Shown here in pieces: positions 1-10,157 of a stretch of 64,000 nucleotides of DNA (within the stretch, counting starts at the first letter, position 1; every line of letters starts with the position of its first letter). The notes below the pieces were generated by a model. It worked only from the letters and a program-made list of their open reading frames with translations. It did not search any database and was not told the DNA's origin. The stretch spans positions 70,883,501-70,947,500 of the forward strand of contig NC_069362.1 in assembly GCF_021730395.1 (NCBI RefSeq). Reading direction: 5' to 3'. A program made the translations under genes and the position numbers. This DNA is from Mercenaria mercenaria. Its lineage: Eukaryota; Mollusca; Bivalvia; Venerida; Veneridae.

Positions 1-645
1 CACTTCAGAACACAAATCTATGCATGTGGTCCAAATTTGAAGCCTGTACCTTCAAAAATGTGAAAGTAGGTCGCTAGGTCAATGTCAATGTCAAAGTTTG
101 TTGCGGTACACAATCCTATGCATGTGGTCTAAATTTGAAGCCTGTAGCTACAGAAATGTGAAAGTACGTCACTAGGCCAATCTCAAGGTCAAAGTTCATT
201 TCAGTACACAAAACTATGCAAGTGGTCCAAATTTGAAGGCTTAGCTTGAGAAATGTGAAAGTAGGTCACTAGGTCAAAATCAAGGTCAAATTTTATTTCG
301 GAACACAGAACTATGCATGTGGTCCAAATTTGAAGCCTGTACCTTCAAAAATGTGAAAGTAGGTCACTAGGTCAATGTAAAGGTCAATGTTTGTTTCGGT
401 ACACAAAACTATGCATGTGGTCCAAATTTGAAGGCTGTAGCTTGAGAAATGTGAAAGTAGGTCACTAGGTCAGTGTCAAGGTCAAATTTTTTTTCAGTGC
501 ACAAAACTATGCATGTGGTCCAAATTTGAAGGCTGCAGCTACAGAAATGTGAAAGTAGGTCACTAGGTCAAAATCAAGGTCAACTCATGTCAAGGTTCAT
601 CTTGCCACTCAAAACCATACATGTGGTCCAAATTTGAATGTTGTA
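1..645. repeat. 98-bp tandem repeat rich in AGGTCA half-sites
   Basis: About six and a half head-to-tail units with a 97-98 bp period; the shared string TGCATGTGGTCCAAATTTGA recurs at about 21, 119, 217, 314, 412 and 510, and a last diverged unit follows near 618. Each unit contains AGGTCA-ct-AGGTCA followed by TCAAGGTCA or a near match. The array runs off the left edge of the window, so its full length is unknown. No coding sequence is seen in it. Confidence 0.9.
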
Positions 646-1370
646 GTTATTGACAAGAAGATTTTAAAGGCTTTTCGCTATATAAGTCTATATGAACCAT
701 GTGACCCCTGGGGCGGGGCCATATTTGATAATTTTAACAAACTTGGTAGAGAACCACTAGATGATGCTACATTACAAATATCAAAGCCCTAGGCTTTGTG
801 GTTTGGACAAGAAGATTTTCAAAGTTTTTCCCTATATAAGTCTTTGTAAACTATATGACCCCCAGGGCGGGGCCATATTTGACCCGAGGGGGATAATTTG
901 AACAATCTAAGTTGAAGACCACTAGATGATGTCACATACAAAATATCAAAGCCCTAGGCCCTGTGGTTTTGGACAAGAGGTTTTTCAAAGTTTTTCCCTA
1001 TATAAGTCTATATAAACCATGTGACCCCCGGGGCGGGGCCATATTTGACCCCAGGGAAATAATTTGAATCATCTTGGTAGAGGACCACTAGATGATGCTT
1101 CATACCAAATATCAAAGCCCTAGGCTCTGTGGTTTTGGACAAGAAGATTTTCAAAGTTTTTCCCTATATAAATCTATGTAAATTATAGAAATAAACAAAG
1201 GGCCATAACTCCCTCAAAAATTGTTGAACCAGTCTGATTTTCAGGGGGACACAACTAGGGTACCAATACATCATTCTGACAAAGTTTGGTCAAAATCCCC
1301 CCAGTAGTTTCTGAGGAGATGCGATAACGAGAAATTGTTAATGGACGGGCGGACGGACCACGGACGCAGA
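646..1370 (+). repeat. ~166-bp tandem repeat and non-coding repeat tail
   Basis: Three diverged units start at the string GACAAGAAGATTTTC or a close variant (about 652, 806, 972 and a partial one at 1138), each with a GGGGCGGGGCCATATTTGA core and a CCACTAGATGATG string. After 1190 the array gives way to a single-copy tail ending in GGACGGGCGGACGGACCACG at 1342-1361. Similar arrays are common in bivalve genomes (from memory). No gene is present. Confidence 0.85.
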
Positions 1371-1380
1371 GTGATTTGAA

Positions 1381-1408
1381 TAGCCCACCATCTGATGATG
1401 GTGGGCTA
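1381..1408. repeat. Perfect 12-bp hairpin ending the repeat
   Basis: TAGCCCACCATC, a four-base loop TGAT, then GATGGTGGGCTA: a perfect inverted repeat directly after the GGACGGAC-rich tail. It is followed by AAAAA. A hairpin close to the 3' end and a final CTAA are reminiscent of Helitron 3' termini, but I cannot see a 5' end or other copies, so this is only a possibility. Confidence 0.75.
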
Positions 1409-2010
1409 AAAAGCGAACAAAATTTTGAAATACCTGCAGGGCATATACTTAGTAAACTACATACTTCATATAGGAATTCTGCGGTATCAGAGAAAACTGT
1501 TTACAGATGGGCAAGTAGATTTAAAAAATGGTCAGCAGTTCTTAGAGACAGGGCTCGTCCTGGCAGGCCAAAAAAAGCAGTGACGTCAAAGAACAGTACT
1601 GCTGTAAGACGTATGATTGATGAAGACAACGTCTTTTCTTGGCATGTCAATGGAGGGTGGGTGGGGATCTCGTGAGATTTACACCAAACAATTGGGCTTA
1701 AGAAAGATTTGTGCCCGATAGGTGCCTCACATATGAACCGAGGAGCAAAAGGCCAATAGGGTCAAATGTGCTAAAGAAACGCCGAAAAGTTTCTAAAATT
1801 TAGATGATTGCACAATGTCACAGCTTCTAACAGGAGATGGAGCCTGAATTACTTGTATGAGCCACAGCATCGCGTTGACAACAGTGGCTGCTAAAACGTA
1901 ACACTAGACCAGTAATTGCAAAAAGAACTAAAAGTGTCAAAAAAGGTTTTCTATTCCATCTTTTTTTAACTCAAGCGGTACTGTTGTACAAATTCCTAAA
2001 CTTCCAGGAA
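1409..2010 (+). pseudogene. Mariner-type transposase relic
   Basis: The first part (1409-1675) reads as the N-terminal helix-turn-helix region of a mariner-family transposase: a VYRWASRFKKW helix followed by a DRARPGRPKKA linker of the GRP type and a RRMIDED segment. The reading frame then ends. Further on, RKICAR then VPHI, TEEQKANRVKCAKE and TGDGAW are recognisable parts of the catalytic half (TGDE/W normally holds the first acidic residue; here the acidic residue is replaced by glycine), but they lie in several frames with stops. The open frame starting at 1376 begins inside the upstream repeat hairpin, so its first residues are not transposase. No terminal inverted repeats were found. Non-functional. 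Confidence 0.75.
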
Positions 2011-2846
2011 ATTTAAGTAGCTACCACGGACTTCGATTAAACTGGTCGTGCTTCTATCTATCTGCCGCCATTGGCAATACATACGAACCTCTGCAAACAC
2101 TGCTTAAATACGGCAATATGTTCGGCAAATTCTGCTTCGGTGCAATCTCTTCTATGTATAATGACTTGTCTATGTCTTGGCTTTATTCATATGTGGAAAA
2201 ACAAGCTTATTACGTTTATAGTAAACGATAAACGAGAGAAATGTATATGTATATGTATGCTATATACTGGTTTTGTTCGTGGTCGTGGAACAGTTCCTGG
2301 AAGCAACTGTGAAAAAAAAGCTGCAATGACCGAAAGCATATCTCAGAAAAAGGTATGTTTGCATAACATCTACAGAATAGAATGCAGCCATGGGTTTACT
2401 GTATCCCCGGGGATAGAACTGTGTTTATTACATAGGGTCGAATAAGTCCCACTGTGTGATTTGAAGTATTTGGGTTGTATATACAAGCCTATCCCAATAA
2501 AGGCCCTTTCCTTGTGTTCGTATATAGGAAGTATTAATTGTCCTAACAAACGCCCGAGGAAGGACTAAGATAAAACCAATATACATATTTCGTCTTAGGT
2601 GATACCTTAAATAAAATAAAACCAGGATGCCTTTACTATCATGGGAGGTCCTGTGGGCTGTATAGAGAAGCAAGAAATGGTGTACAAAATAATACTTTAT
2701 TGCCACAAAAGAACAATGAACATTGGAAATAATTTTGTAAACGAGTCTTTGATCAGTCAACAAATAACTGCAATATATTATAGTCATGAACGTGTTCACT
2801 TTTGTAAGTGCAACAGAAAACTCTAACCAGACCAGTGAAATCAGTG
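2011..2846. other. Intergenic, no gene recognised
   Basis: Between the mariner relic and the phosphatase stop codon. Open frames on both strands here have no recognisable domain and overlap each other. The only signal I can support is a polyadenylation signal of the phosphatase gene (minus strand, listed separately). Confidence 0.5.
2696..2701 (-). promoter_or_regulatory. Polyadenylation signal of DUSP23-like gene
   Basis: AATAAA on the minus strand, about 150 bases after the phosphatase stop codon; canonical hexamer at a plausible distance. Position-based inference only. Confidence 0.5.
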
Positions 2847-3648
2847 TCATAGATCAGTTCTGGTGATGGATTCTGCAAATGTTCGCACCATATTCTCTTG
2901 TCTCCTGGTTTCCACAGACCACGGTCTCATATTCCTGATTGTTTCTATAGCGTCATCTGGATCCATGTTGTACCTCTTCACTAGGTGGCATGCTAGTATA
3001 GTTCCGGTACGCCCTCGGCCATGTAAACAGTGGACAACAACCGCCTACAATACAAAAAAAATGTATTATGATTTGTAAAACACAAAATGGGAATATGTTA
3101 GTTAACTGTTTAGTTTGTTCCAACGCAAGGTGCCTGCAAATTTAGGTGATGCATTAATAATGCAATAAAATAGCAATTGTGAAATTTTCACTCCTTCGCC
3201 GCAGTAGAATTTAACTTTGACCAAGAAATAATGATAGAGGCGCTACCGTACTATTTTACTTCTCTGACATATCTGAATAAGGAATCTGTGTAAACTAATG
3301 AATAAAGTGTGTGAAAAGATGTTTGGAAACACAGAATGCAATAAAGCTCGGTTTGACCGAGTCTGTTCACCAGAGGTAATGAAATGCCCCCCCCTAGCAC
3401 CGACTTAAGCGGAATTCTCTTTTTGCATGATCATGCATGAATGTTCTTTGTGATCTAAAATGACCAGAAAATATAACACTAACTCCAAGTCCGGGGAGAC
3501 TTTATACATACAATTAATTAAATGAAAAACTATGATCATTTATGTTTCCTTTTTCAGATATCATAAATACAAAAATCACTGAAGGATAACAAAAGCTATC
3601 TCAATATTTGTTTTTATTCAATTGACTTTATTTCTGTCGTTTTACGCC

Positions 3649-3697
<49 letters not shown>

Positions 3698-5521
3698 TTT
3701 ACTGATCAAACTTTTTTGTCTTTAACCTTTAGCCCGCTGGCGGCAAGTGATTCTACCTTTGCGACCAGTGCAGACCAAGATCAGCCTGCACGGATGATCA
3801 TGGTCTGCACTGTTCGCTATTCAGTCAGTTCGCTTTTCAGTAAGTGTCCCTTCAAATAATAAGTGGCACTGCCCAAATTGAATGATGGATCAGTCCATTT
3901 TAAAAATTTAGCAGGGTAAAGGTTAATTATTAATCAGATTTAAAGATATTATAGTGATACATACCTTTTCATTGCTAATGCATCTGTCTATGAAATGAAG
4001 ACACTGTTTTATCTGGTCCAGTGACGGTGCCGTTAAATCATCCACCTTTACTGACAGTACTTCAATCTCTGAAAAAAGTCGTACAAGAAATATTAGATAA
4101 ATAACTTATATTGTTCTACATTGCATTAATCTCACATTATGAGGAAGGAACTGGATATAGAATATCCACTAACAAGTGTCTTTACATTCGGATATATTTA
4201 AAGCGAGTACTTTCGTGATAAAACGTTTATTTCTATATTATACGGTAAAAACCGCGAATAAAATAAAACATAAGACACTATTACACATGTATATTTAACT
4301 TTTTTGAAATTACCGTGACATGTCTAAAGCATATTAATTGCTTTGTGCTTGTAATCAGGACAATGTTAATGTTTTGCCGAACTGATAGACACATCTTCAG
4401 CCGCCACAATCGTTACAAAAAGAACAAAAAACGGAGACATCTGGGAATCAAACTCTATGAATAAATTGTAACTTTCGCTTTTATGAAATGCAGGATTTTT
4501 CTCATAATGCACAATCTATATTAAAACGAGTTTCTCAATCATGGTATCAAAGCTATATAGCTCTCTAATATAGAAAACTAATGATCTCATGTTAAAAAAA
4601 TGGAGATATTTAGGTATGGCATATATAGGCAAAAATTACGTTATTTCAGTATGATCAGTCTATAATGGTATATTGTAAGTTTTTAATAACCAGGTCTATT
4701 TAGTTTCTTAAACCAGTGCAAAGTTAAGATTACATTTCCAATTCAACTTAAGTTTGAAGCGTAACAAATGTAAATTTCAATGACACAAGTGCGCCGTAAA
4801 TGAAATTGTGTACTATAAGTTAGGGGGATTTTATTCAGTCTGGAATGCGGATTTTACTATATCTATAGTAAACATACCGTGGCCAATAAAAGTTATACTG
4901 ACTATCCCAGCCAGTAAAATATTTGATACCTCGAACGAAAACAAATTACGAAAATAACTGTCTTGAACATTATGTGGTGATTTACAATGCGTATGACAAC
5001 ATTATGGCGTTATTGTCTTATCAAATTTTACTAATATATCCTTCTCTAACAATACTAAATTAATATGAACCTGCACGATGGAACTCCATTTTGTACATTT
5101 AGAAAATATACTTCACGTTGTCATTGAATTAAATCACATTCTGTGTCGCTTCTCGTTTTGATTCTGGTTAAGGCAAATTCGAGTCATTTTTGGTCATAAA
5201 ATTACTTATCAACCAGTCCTGGAAAAAGTATCCATATGAAAGATATGTTACATGTAAGACTGAAATAAAATTTTCACGAGTTATTTGGAACACTGTTTCG
5301 ACCAATTAAGTAATTGTCGATATATTAAAACATTCTATTCGCTTCAGTCAAATTAAGAATATATTACCTGGAAAACGGCGTAAGCATCGGGGCGTAAACT
5401 CCGTCAGAGATATGATATGTGTTATGCCGTTTTTAATGAGGTAGAGAATGTTAGTCTCGTCGTCCGGGTAACCCATAGCCGCAACTCTGTTGTGCACCAC
5501 CCAGGAGAAATTGTCCGGCAT
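2847..5521 (-). CDS. DUSP23: Dual-specificity phosphatase, DUSP23 type
   Basis: Three coding exons on the minus strand: 5521-5368, 4068-3965 and 3044-2847. All junctions are GT/AG and the phases agree (1 then 0), giving 151 residues, against 150 in human DUSP23. Exon 1 holds the family start MPDNFSWVVHNRVAAMGYP and the ITHIISLTE strand; exon 2 carries the general-acid loop (Asp 62 in KVDDL); exon 3 carries the P-loop HCLHGRGRTG with catalytic Cys 92 and Arg 98, then LACHLVKRYNMDPDDAI. This small, single-domain, cytosolic enzyme family removes phosphate from Tyr and Ser/Thr. I chose the ATG at 5521-5519 because it aligns with the human start; in-frame codons continue upstream to a possible splice acceptor near 5553, so a 5' non-coding or short coding exon may exist. 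All catalytic residues are present and it looks functional. Confidence 0.93.
3320..3510 (+). repeat. Dispersed repeat family copy 1 (phosphatase intron)
   Basis: Lies in the second intron of the phosphatase gene. Shares order and wording with copies at about 29325, 29636, 39290 and 45290: a GAATGCA segment, GCTCGGTTTG, CTGTTCA, GAGGTAATGAAA, a C-rich stretch with CCTAGCA, CTTAAGYGGAATTCT and, in two copies, a GGGGAGACTTT end. Confidence 0.6.
3648..3693. repeat. (C)n(CT)n microsatellite
   Basis: A run of C followed by about 17 CT dinucleotides, inside the second phosphatase intron. Confidence 0.95.
3722..3926. mobile_element. TTAA-flanked MITE, piggyBac-like ends
   Basis: Starts TTAACCTTTAGCCCGCTGG and ends GCAGGGTAAAGGTTAA. 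TTAA target duplications and CC(C/T)TTAGC-type inverted ends are what piggyBac-superfamily elements leave. The same family is at 59655-59867. It lies in the phosphatase intron and has no coding capacity. Its inner part contains the palindromic GTGCAGACCAAGATCAGCCTG region seen in the other copy. Confidence 0.8.
4069..5367 (-). other. First intron of the phosphatase gene
   Basis: Spliced between a GTAATATA donor at 5367 and a TTTTTTCAG acceptor ending at 4069. AT-rich; I see no repeat family, RNA or open frame of note in it. Confidence 0.6.
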
Positions 5522-5668
5522 CTCTGGAAGAGGCAGAAAGTTGCTGGCCACATCCTGTATAGTGTGTTATATATAATAAAAATATATAAGCACGCATATT
5601 AAAATAACATACTTCTTTGGGTTTTTTTTAATATTGTTTTGATTATGGCTGTATTATATATGTATGTT

Positions 5669-6160
5669 ATTATTATTGTATGTTTGTTTTTGTCATTCAA
5701 TATCATGTCATACATACATTTGTATTCTAAAATTTGCTGTTGTTATTGTATATGACGTTATTCTTATGGTATGTTCGATATTCTTATGGCAAAAGTCATT
5801 ATTGTTATTCTATATTTCGTTACTGTTATTGTATCTTTGATATTGTTATTCAATGTCTTGTCATTCATATTCTAAGTCTTAACATTTTTATTCTATATGT
5901 CGTTATTCTTATTGTATCAGAACAGAACAGAACAGGATAGAATGTTTATTAAATAACGTATACAACATTGTGTACATAGCACTTACTTCTGTTCTGTTCA
6001 ATAACAATATCAAAGCTACACTAACAATAACGAAATATAGAATAACAATAACGGCTTTTACCATAAGAATATCGAACATACAATAAGAATAACGACATAT
6101 ACAATAGCAAAATTTAGAAAAAGAATGGCACGACATTGGACATACAATAATAATAAACTA
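5669..6160. repeat. Foldback built of short degenerate subrepeats
   Basis: The left arm (about 5669-5855) is inverted against the right arm (about 5998-6160): strings such as CGATATTCTTATGG and TTATTCTATATTTCGTTA occur in both orientations. Within each arm the sequence is itself repetitive, variants of TTGTTATTCTATATTTCG. The centre carries CAGAACAGAACAGAACAG at about 5920, the complement of the TTCTG-repeat tail seen near 56771. Open frames here (5734-5940 plus, 5909-6136 minus) are translations of the repeat. Confidence 0.75.
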
Positions 6161-6381
6161 GATTATATAATTTTGCAAAGTTTGACATGCCACAGTTGAG
6201 TTCAGTTCAGCCTATATGTCACCTACAAAAGATGCGTATTGGACAGGATGTACAAACGTGATACATACACATTTAACAACAAATATCAGATCAAATATTA
6301 TGGTATATACATTAATCAAAAGCGAAACTTACAGAGGTATGTGTAGAGTATACTGCATATAATATATACTGTTAAAACATA

Positions 6382-6590
6382 TACTGTAAAATCATTTAAT
6401 TTCGTGGGCATGAAATTTCGTGGTTTTGGACAAAACAGCAATTTCGTGGGGATATGAATTCGTGGATTTCAACTTTTTAACAAAAAATGAATGGGAATTT
6501 ACTTGTTCGTTGGTATTAAATTTCGTGGATTGACTCAACCACGAAATCAACGAAAATTAGTCCCCCAATAATATTAATGATTTCACAGTA
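6382..6590. mobile_element. MITE with TACTGTRAAATCATT ends
   Basis: Begins TACTGTAAAATCATTTAATT and ends with AATGATTTCACAGTA, near-perfect inverted ends. The interior has several ATTTCGTGG strings in both orientations. No coding capacity. I remember this type as widespread in molluscs; the superfamily cannot be fixed from one copy. Confidence 0.8.
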
Positions 6591-8316
6591 TTGAATATAA
6601 AGAACGTGCAATATAATGGATAAAAATGTAAGTTTATATTAAACTTTATCACCTTAATTTCAAAAGCCTTTTTCGGAGGTTATATACATTTATAAATCAT
6701 TTTATTCTTTGTAAAACAATGTACATTTAGATTTCCTCATCTCCAAACGTAACAGTTGCAATTATATTTTTTATTTTTATGTGATTATAACTATTTACGT
6801 TATTACAGATAAATAGAACTGGCTTACCAGAAAGTGGTGAACATTATATATAACTGTATTGCTGTAGTAATCATTGGGATGAGATTTTCCCCACAGGGCA
6901 CAAGACTTATTTCAGTGTAACCTATGCCGAAAATGTTGTATATTATCTTATATACTGTAAAATATTATTGTTTCTTAAAACTTAACATTAAAAAAGAATA
7001 GACCAATGAAATATAACGTACATCGCATTATAAACGTATCCCCGTCACGGACTTGTAGATGTCTTGAAGAAAGCCAATGAACATTTTTTATTAGAGTGGT
7101 TCAATTTAGATAAATCTTTAAAAGTAGAAATTCTAAGATTTGAAAAGAGATATATCAGAAAATCAGCCAAACGAAGCTATGTTGTTATTTGGGGGTAGGG
7201 GTAGCGTAACGTAATTTCACGCGAAAATGAATTCGGTGACCCCATAATTTTTTTCCTTCAATCGACAGAAAATAAAGTTTTTATGATCATATTAGTTTTT
7301 TGTCAAATTCTATCGTTTGGGTTTTACATGAGTCAAGATTAACGAAAACTTTTTATTCAAAACTAAACGTCATATTTGCCGCTCTGACGTCACTTTAACG
7401 TAAATATCGACTTCAACGTTAAAATGATCTCCACAAATTATACATTATTTCAAAGACATTTTTAAATGAAATTATGATGAGGAACAAGCAAATCGATACT
7501 TGTTGACTGAACAGAACGATTTAAGAAAACAGTCTGACGGACGTGAAATCATGGTTCATCAAAAATGGACGTCAATGGTCGTGTTTGAAGGTTTGTAGAG
7601 AAAAAAAGTTACAAAAAAGTAAAATACGCATTCTATGAGGAATAGGCTGATTTTATATTAAACAAAATGTCGAAACGAATTACAACTTCAAATTAGGCGC
7701 ATTCCACCTTAACTTGACTAAGAGTATAAACTTACTGTGTATGTAGAGCTTCATTCAGATACAATTAAAAGTCATGTTAACAGTAATTTGTAGGGGAAAA
7801 AAACTCCTTTATGAAACAATACCTGTTTTAGCATCCGAAACTCCGTACTCTCAAATAATTACTTTAAAAATTATGTTTGGTAAATATCAAATGGTGTATC
7901 AAAATCCCTGGTGAAATAAAATTGGTTTCACCTAGCGTAAATTATATATATGTAGCGTAATATATACGTTGTACATACGAAATTATGATTCATAGTTAAT
8001 AATATAACAGTATTTTGTAAAAAGATGAGATGGAACTTTCCGCAAAGCTTTATCATCTCCTTGACATTAAGGTGTAACTATTTGTACTGAACTTTGTCTC
8101 AGTTAAACACCATTTGCTGTGTTGCCAATATCTTTAAAAATGATTGAAAATATTTTATCATTAGAACAACAATCTTCACGAGTAACGTTTCTAAAAATAG
8201 ACGACACATTTCCAATATTGAACATATATACAGTGTCATGTTACTAAATATAGAGCTAAAATTTCCAGATTTGACAAAATTAATTGCGGTAACTATAAAT
8301 AACGTTTTGTCGCTTG
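6591..8316. other. Intergenic, no gene recognised
   Basis: AT-rich with scattered stops in all frames. Strings such as GGTGACCCCATAATTTTTTTCC and GGCGCATTCCACCTTAA (about 7230-7715) look like parts of dispersed repeats, but I found no second end or second copy here. Confidence 0.4.
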
Positions 8317-9067
8317 CTTTATTCCACAGGTGCCCGTCCAGTCTTGGTGCCCATATGGGTGCCGCCTCCTCAAAAAAATAAAAAAAATAAAAACACTGTT
8401 TTAAACCTAAAACGAAAAAAAAAGTTTTTGAAAAAATTTTTTTTCCCTATATATACTCTTATATGGAAAAGGTGCATGTGTTGCCGTAACGCTATGGAGG
8501 TTTACTAGGACACGCTGTGGAACAACCAAAATGTCCAGTTCAGTACCAATGCAAGCTACCCTGCTGCAATTTACACGTCATGCATTTATAAAATAGTAAA
8601 CAATCCTATTCTACCTAGTAAACATCTTAAAAAACTTACATTTAAATTCAGACAAGCCAAATTGTCTAGACACTTGCAAAATAACAGTGACGACCGCCAT
8701 TTTGTTCAAAACGAAAGTAGAAAACCTTTTCCGTTGTTTACGTCTTAGAATTTAAATGAAAGATTATTAAGGCTGTTTACTAGGTAAATAGGATTGTTTA
8801 CTATGTTATAAATGAATGATGTGTAAATTGCAGCAGGGTAGCTTGCATTGGTACGAACTGGACATTTTTGTTGTCCACAGCGTGTCCTAGTAAACCTCCA
8901 TAGCGTTACGGCAACACATGCACCTTTTCCATATGAGTATATATAGGGAAAAAATTTTTTTTCGTTTTAGGCTTAAAACAGTGTTTTTAATTTTTTTTTT
9001 TTTTTTTTTTTTGAGGGGGCGGCACCCATATGGGCACCAAGACTGGACGGGCACCTGTGCTTTATTC
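8317..9067. mobile_element. Foldback MITE with 8-bp target duplication (hAT-like)
   Basis: The element spans 8325-9059 and is flanked by perfect direct repeats CTTTATTC (8317-8324 and 9060-9067). The two ends are perfectly inverted for about 42 bases, starting CACAGGTGCCCGTCCAGTC, and the arms stay complementary for about 300 bases, leaving a central loop of roughly 100 bases near 8655-8745. An 8-bp target duplication and a CA-start end fit the hAT superfamily. It has no transposase; the open frames at 8314-8508 and 8918-9106 are simply its two arms. Near-identical arms and an intact duplication suggest a fairly recent insertion. Confidence 0.88.
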
Positions 9068-9399
9068 AGGCACAGACACAGCAGACGTTCTTTGACAGGA
9101 CATTAATTATATTTGTATTTTTCTCTGGCCTCATGCCGTTTATAAAATCAATGCATATGTAGAGCTATATGTGCATATAATTTTGTATGTATATATTTGT
9201 GTACAAATGTCTATATTTCTCTTAATAGGCTGTTATATCTTCGTGACTATTTCTAAATAATTGATATTTACATGCTTTGTAATTCAATAACTTTTGGTCA
9301 TTTCCATATATGGTATATAAGTACCTATATGAATGTGTATACATGTATGTAAATATTTGTGTACACGTGTCTATATATATCGTAACAGGCTGTTATATA

Positions 9400-9708
9400 A
9401 AGTGGACGCAACTTGACCCCGATGGTTGACCTTTGTACATAATGAGGCACATCCTATTATTGAAAAGCAGTAACGCAAAACGAGCTGTATGAGAAAGTGG
9501 AAATATAAATTTGTGTAATTATAAATTAGTGTATTGGAAAGTTTTAACTGATCAAAATGTAGGTATACCTACTTTAATACTGCACTGTATACAAACTAAT
9601 TCCATATAAATATACATGGCTACCCTAATCACCCTTTATTTCTACATTGAACTAATCGATATGAATAATCAGCCGAAGGTCAACCATCGCAGTCAAGTTG
9701 CGACTACA
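9400..9708. mobile_element. MITE, GTCGCAACTTGACC family, copy 1
   Basis: The right end reads GGTCAACCATCGCAGTCAAG then TTGCGACTAC; the left end GTGGACGCAACTTGACCCC is its diverged inverse. A second copy lies at 14585-14984 with matching interior strings such as TTTTAACTGATCAAA and CAAACTAATTCCATA. Inserted in the minisatellite. Copy 1 lacks about 90 internal bases present in copy 2. Confidence 0.82.
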
Positions 9709-9799
9709 TATTTCCGTGACTTTCTTTAAATAGTTGATATTAACACGTTAGGTAAATCAAAGTCACAATATCTTTTAATCATTTGCAGAGCTATATTTA

Positions 9800-10157
9800 T
9801 AGGTTATTAGCTTTGTATCGGGAAATATGCACGCCAGTTCTTTAGCGGGAATATTGCGCGACTTTAGGAGCGCAATATTCTTCCGCTGAAGAACGAGTGC
9901 ATATTTCCCGATGCAAAGATAATAACCTTTTTTATTACATACGCATTTACACTTAAAATATTATGTAAATATCATAAATATGTTCAATAGCCTGAACAGG
10001 CTTGACAATACTGAACTAAATAGAAAAAATAGTGCAACAACACACACTGAAATACGTCACGCACCCGATATGAAATTCAGGCGTCAGTGTATGGAAAAAT
10101 ATTGACGTTTCCGGTACCAGTGTAACTTAACGGGGAATAGAAACGAGTATGTAATAA
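9800..10157. mobile_element. Hairpin-headed non-coding element
   Basis: 9807-9930 is one long hairpin: GGTTATTAGCTTTGTATCGG at one side and CCGATGCAAAGATAATAACC at the other, with paired strings TATTGCGC and GCGCAATATT near the centre. The rest ends with GAGTATGTAATAA, complementary to TTATTACATAC just after the hairpin (about 9931-9945). It interrupts the minisatellite. I remember this hairpin type as repeated in clams, but no second copy lies in this window. Confidence 0.65.

Noticed and set aside
1-645. CRISPR-like repeat array
   Set aside because: The whole 98-base unit is repeated without unique spacers and the genome is an animal's.
2428-2850. 140-codon minus-strand frame
   Set aside because: No recognisable domain; it lies in the 3' flank of the phosphatase gene and overlaps frames on the other strand.
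5348-5551. Phosphatase start at 5551
   Set aside because: That codon is GTG; the first in-frame ATG (5521-5519) matches the family start.
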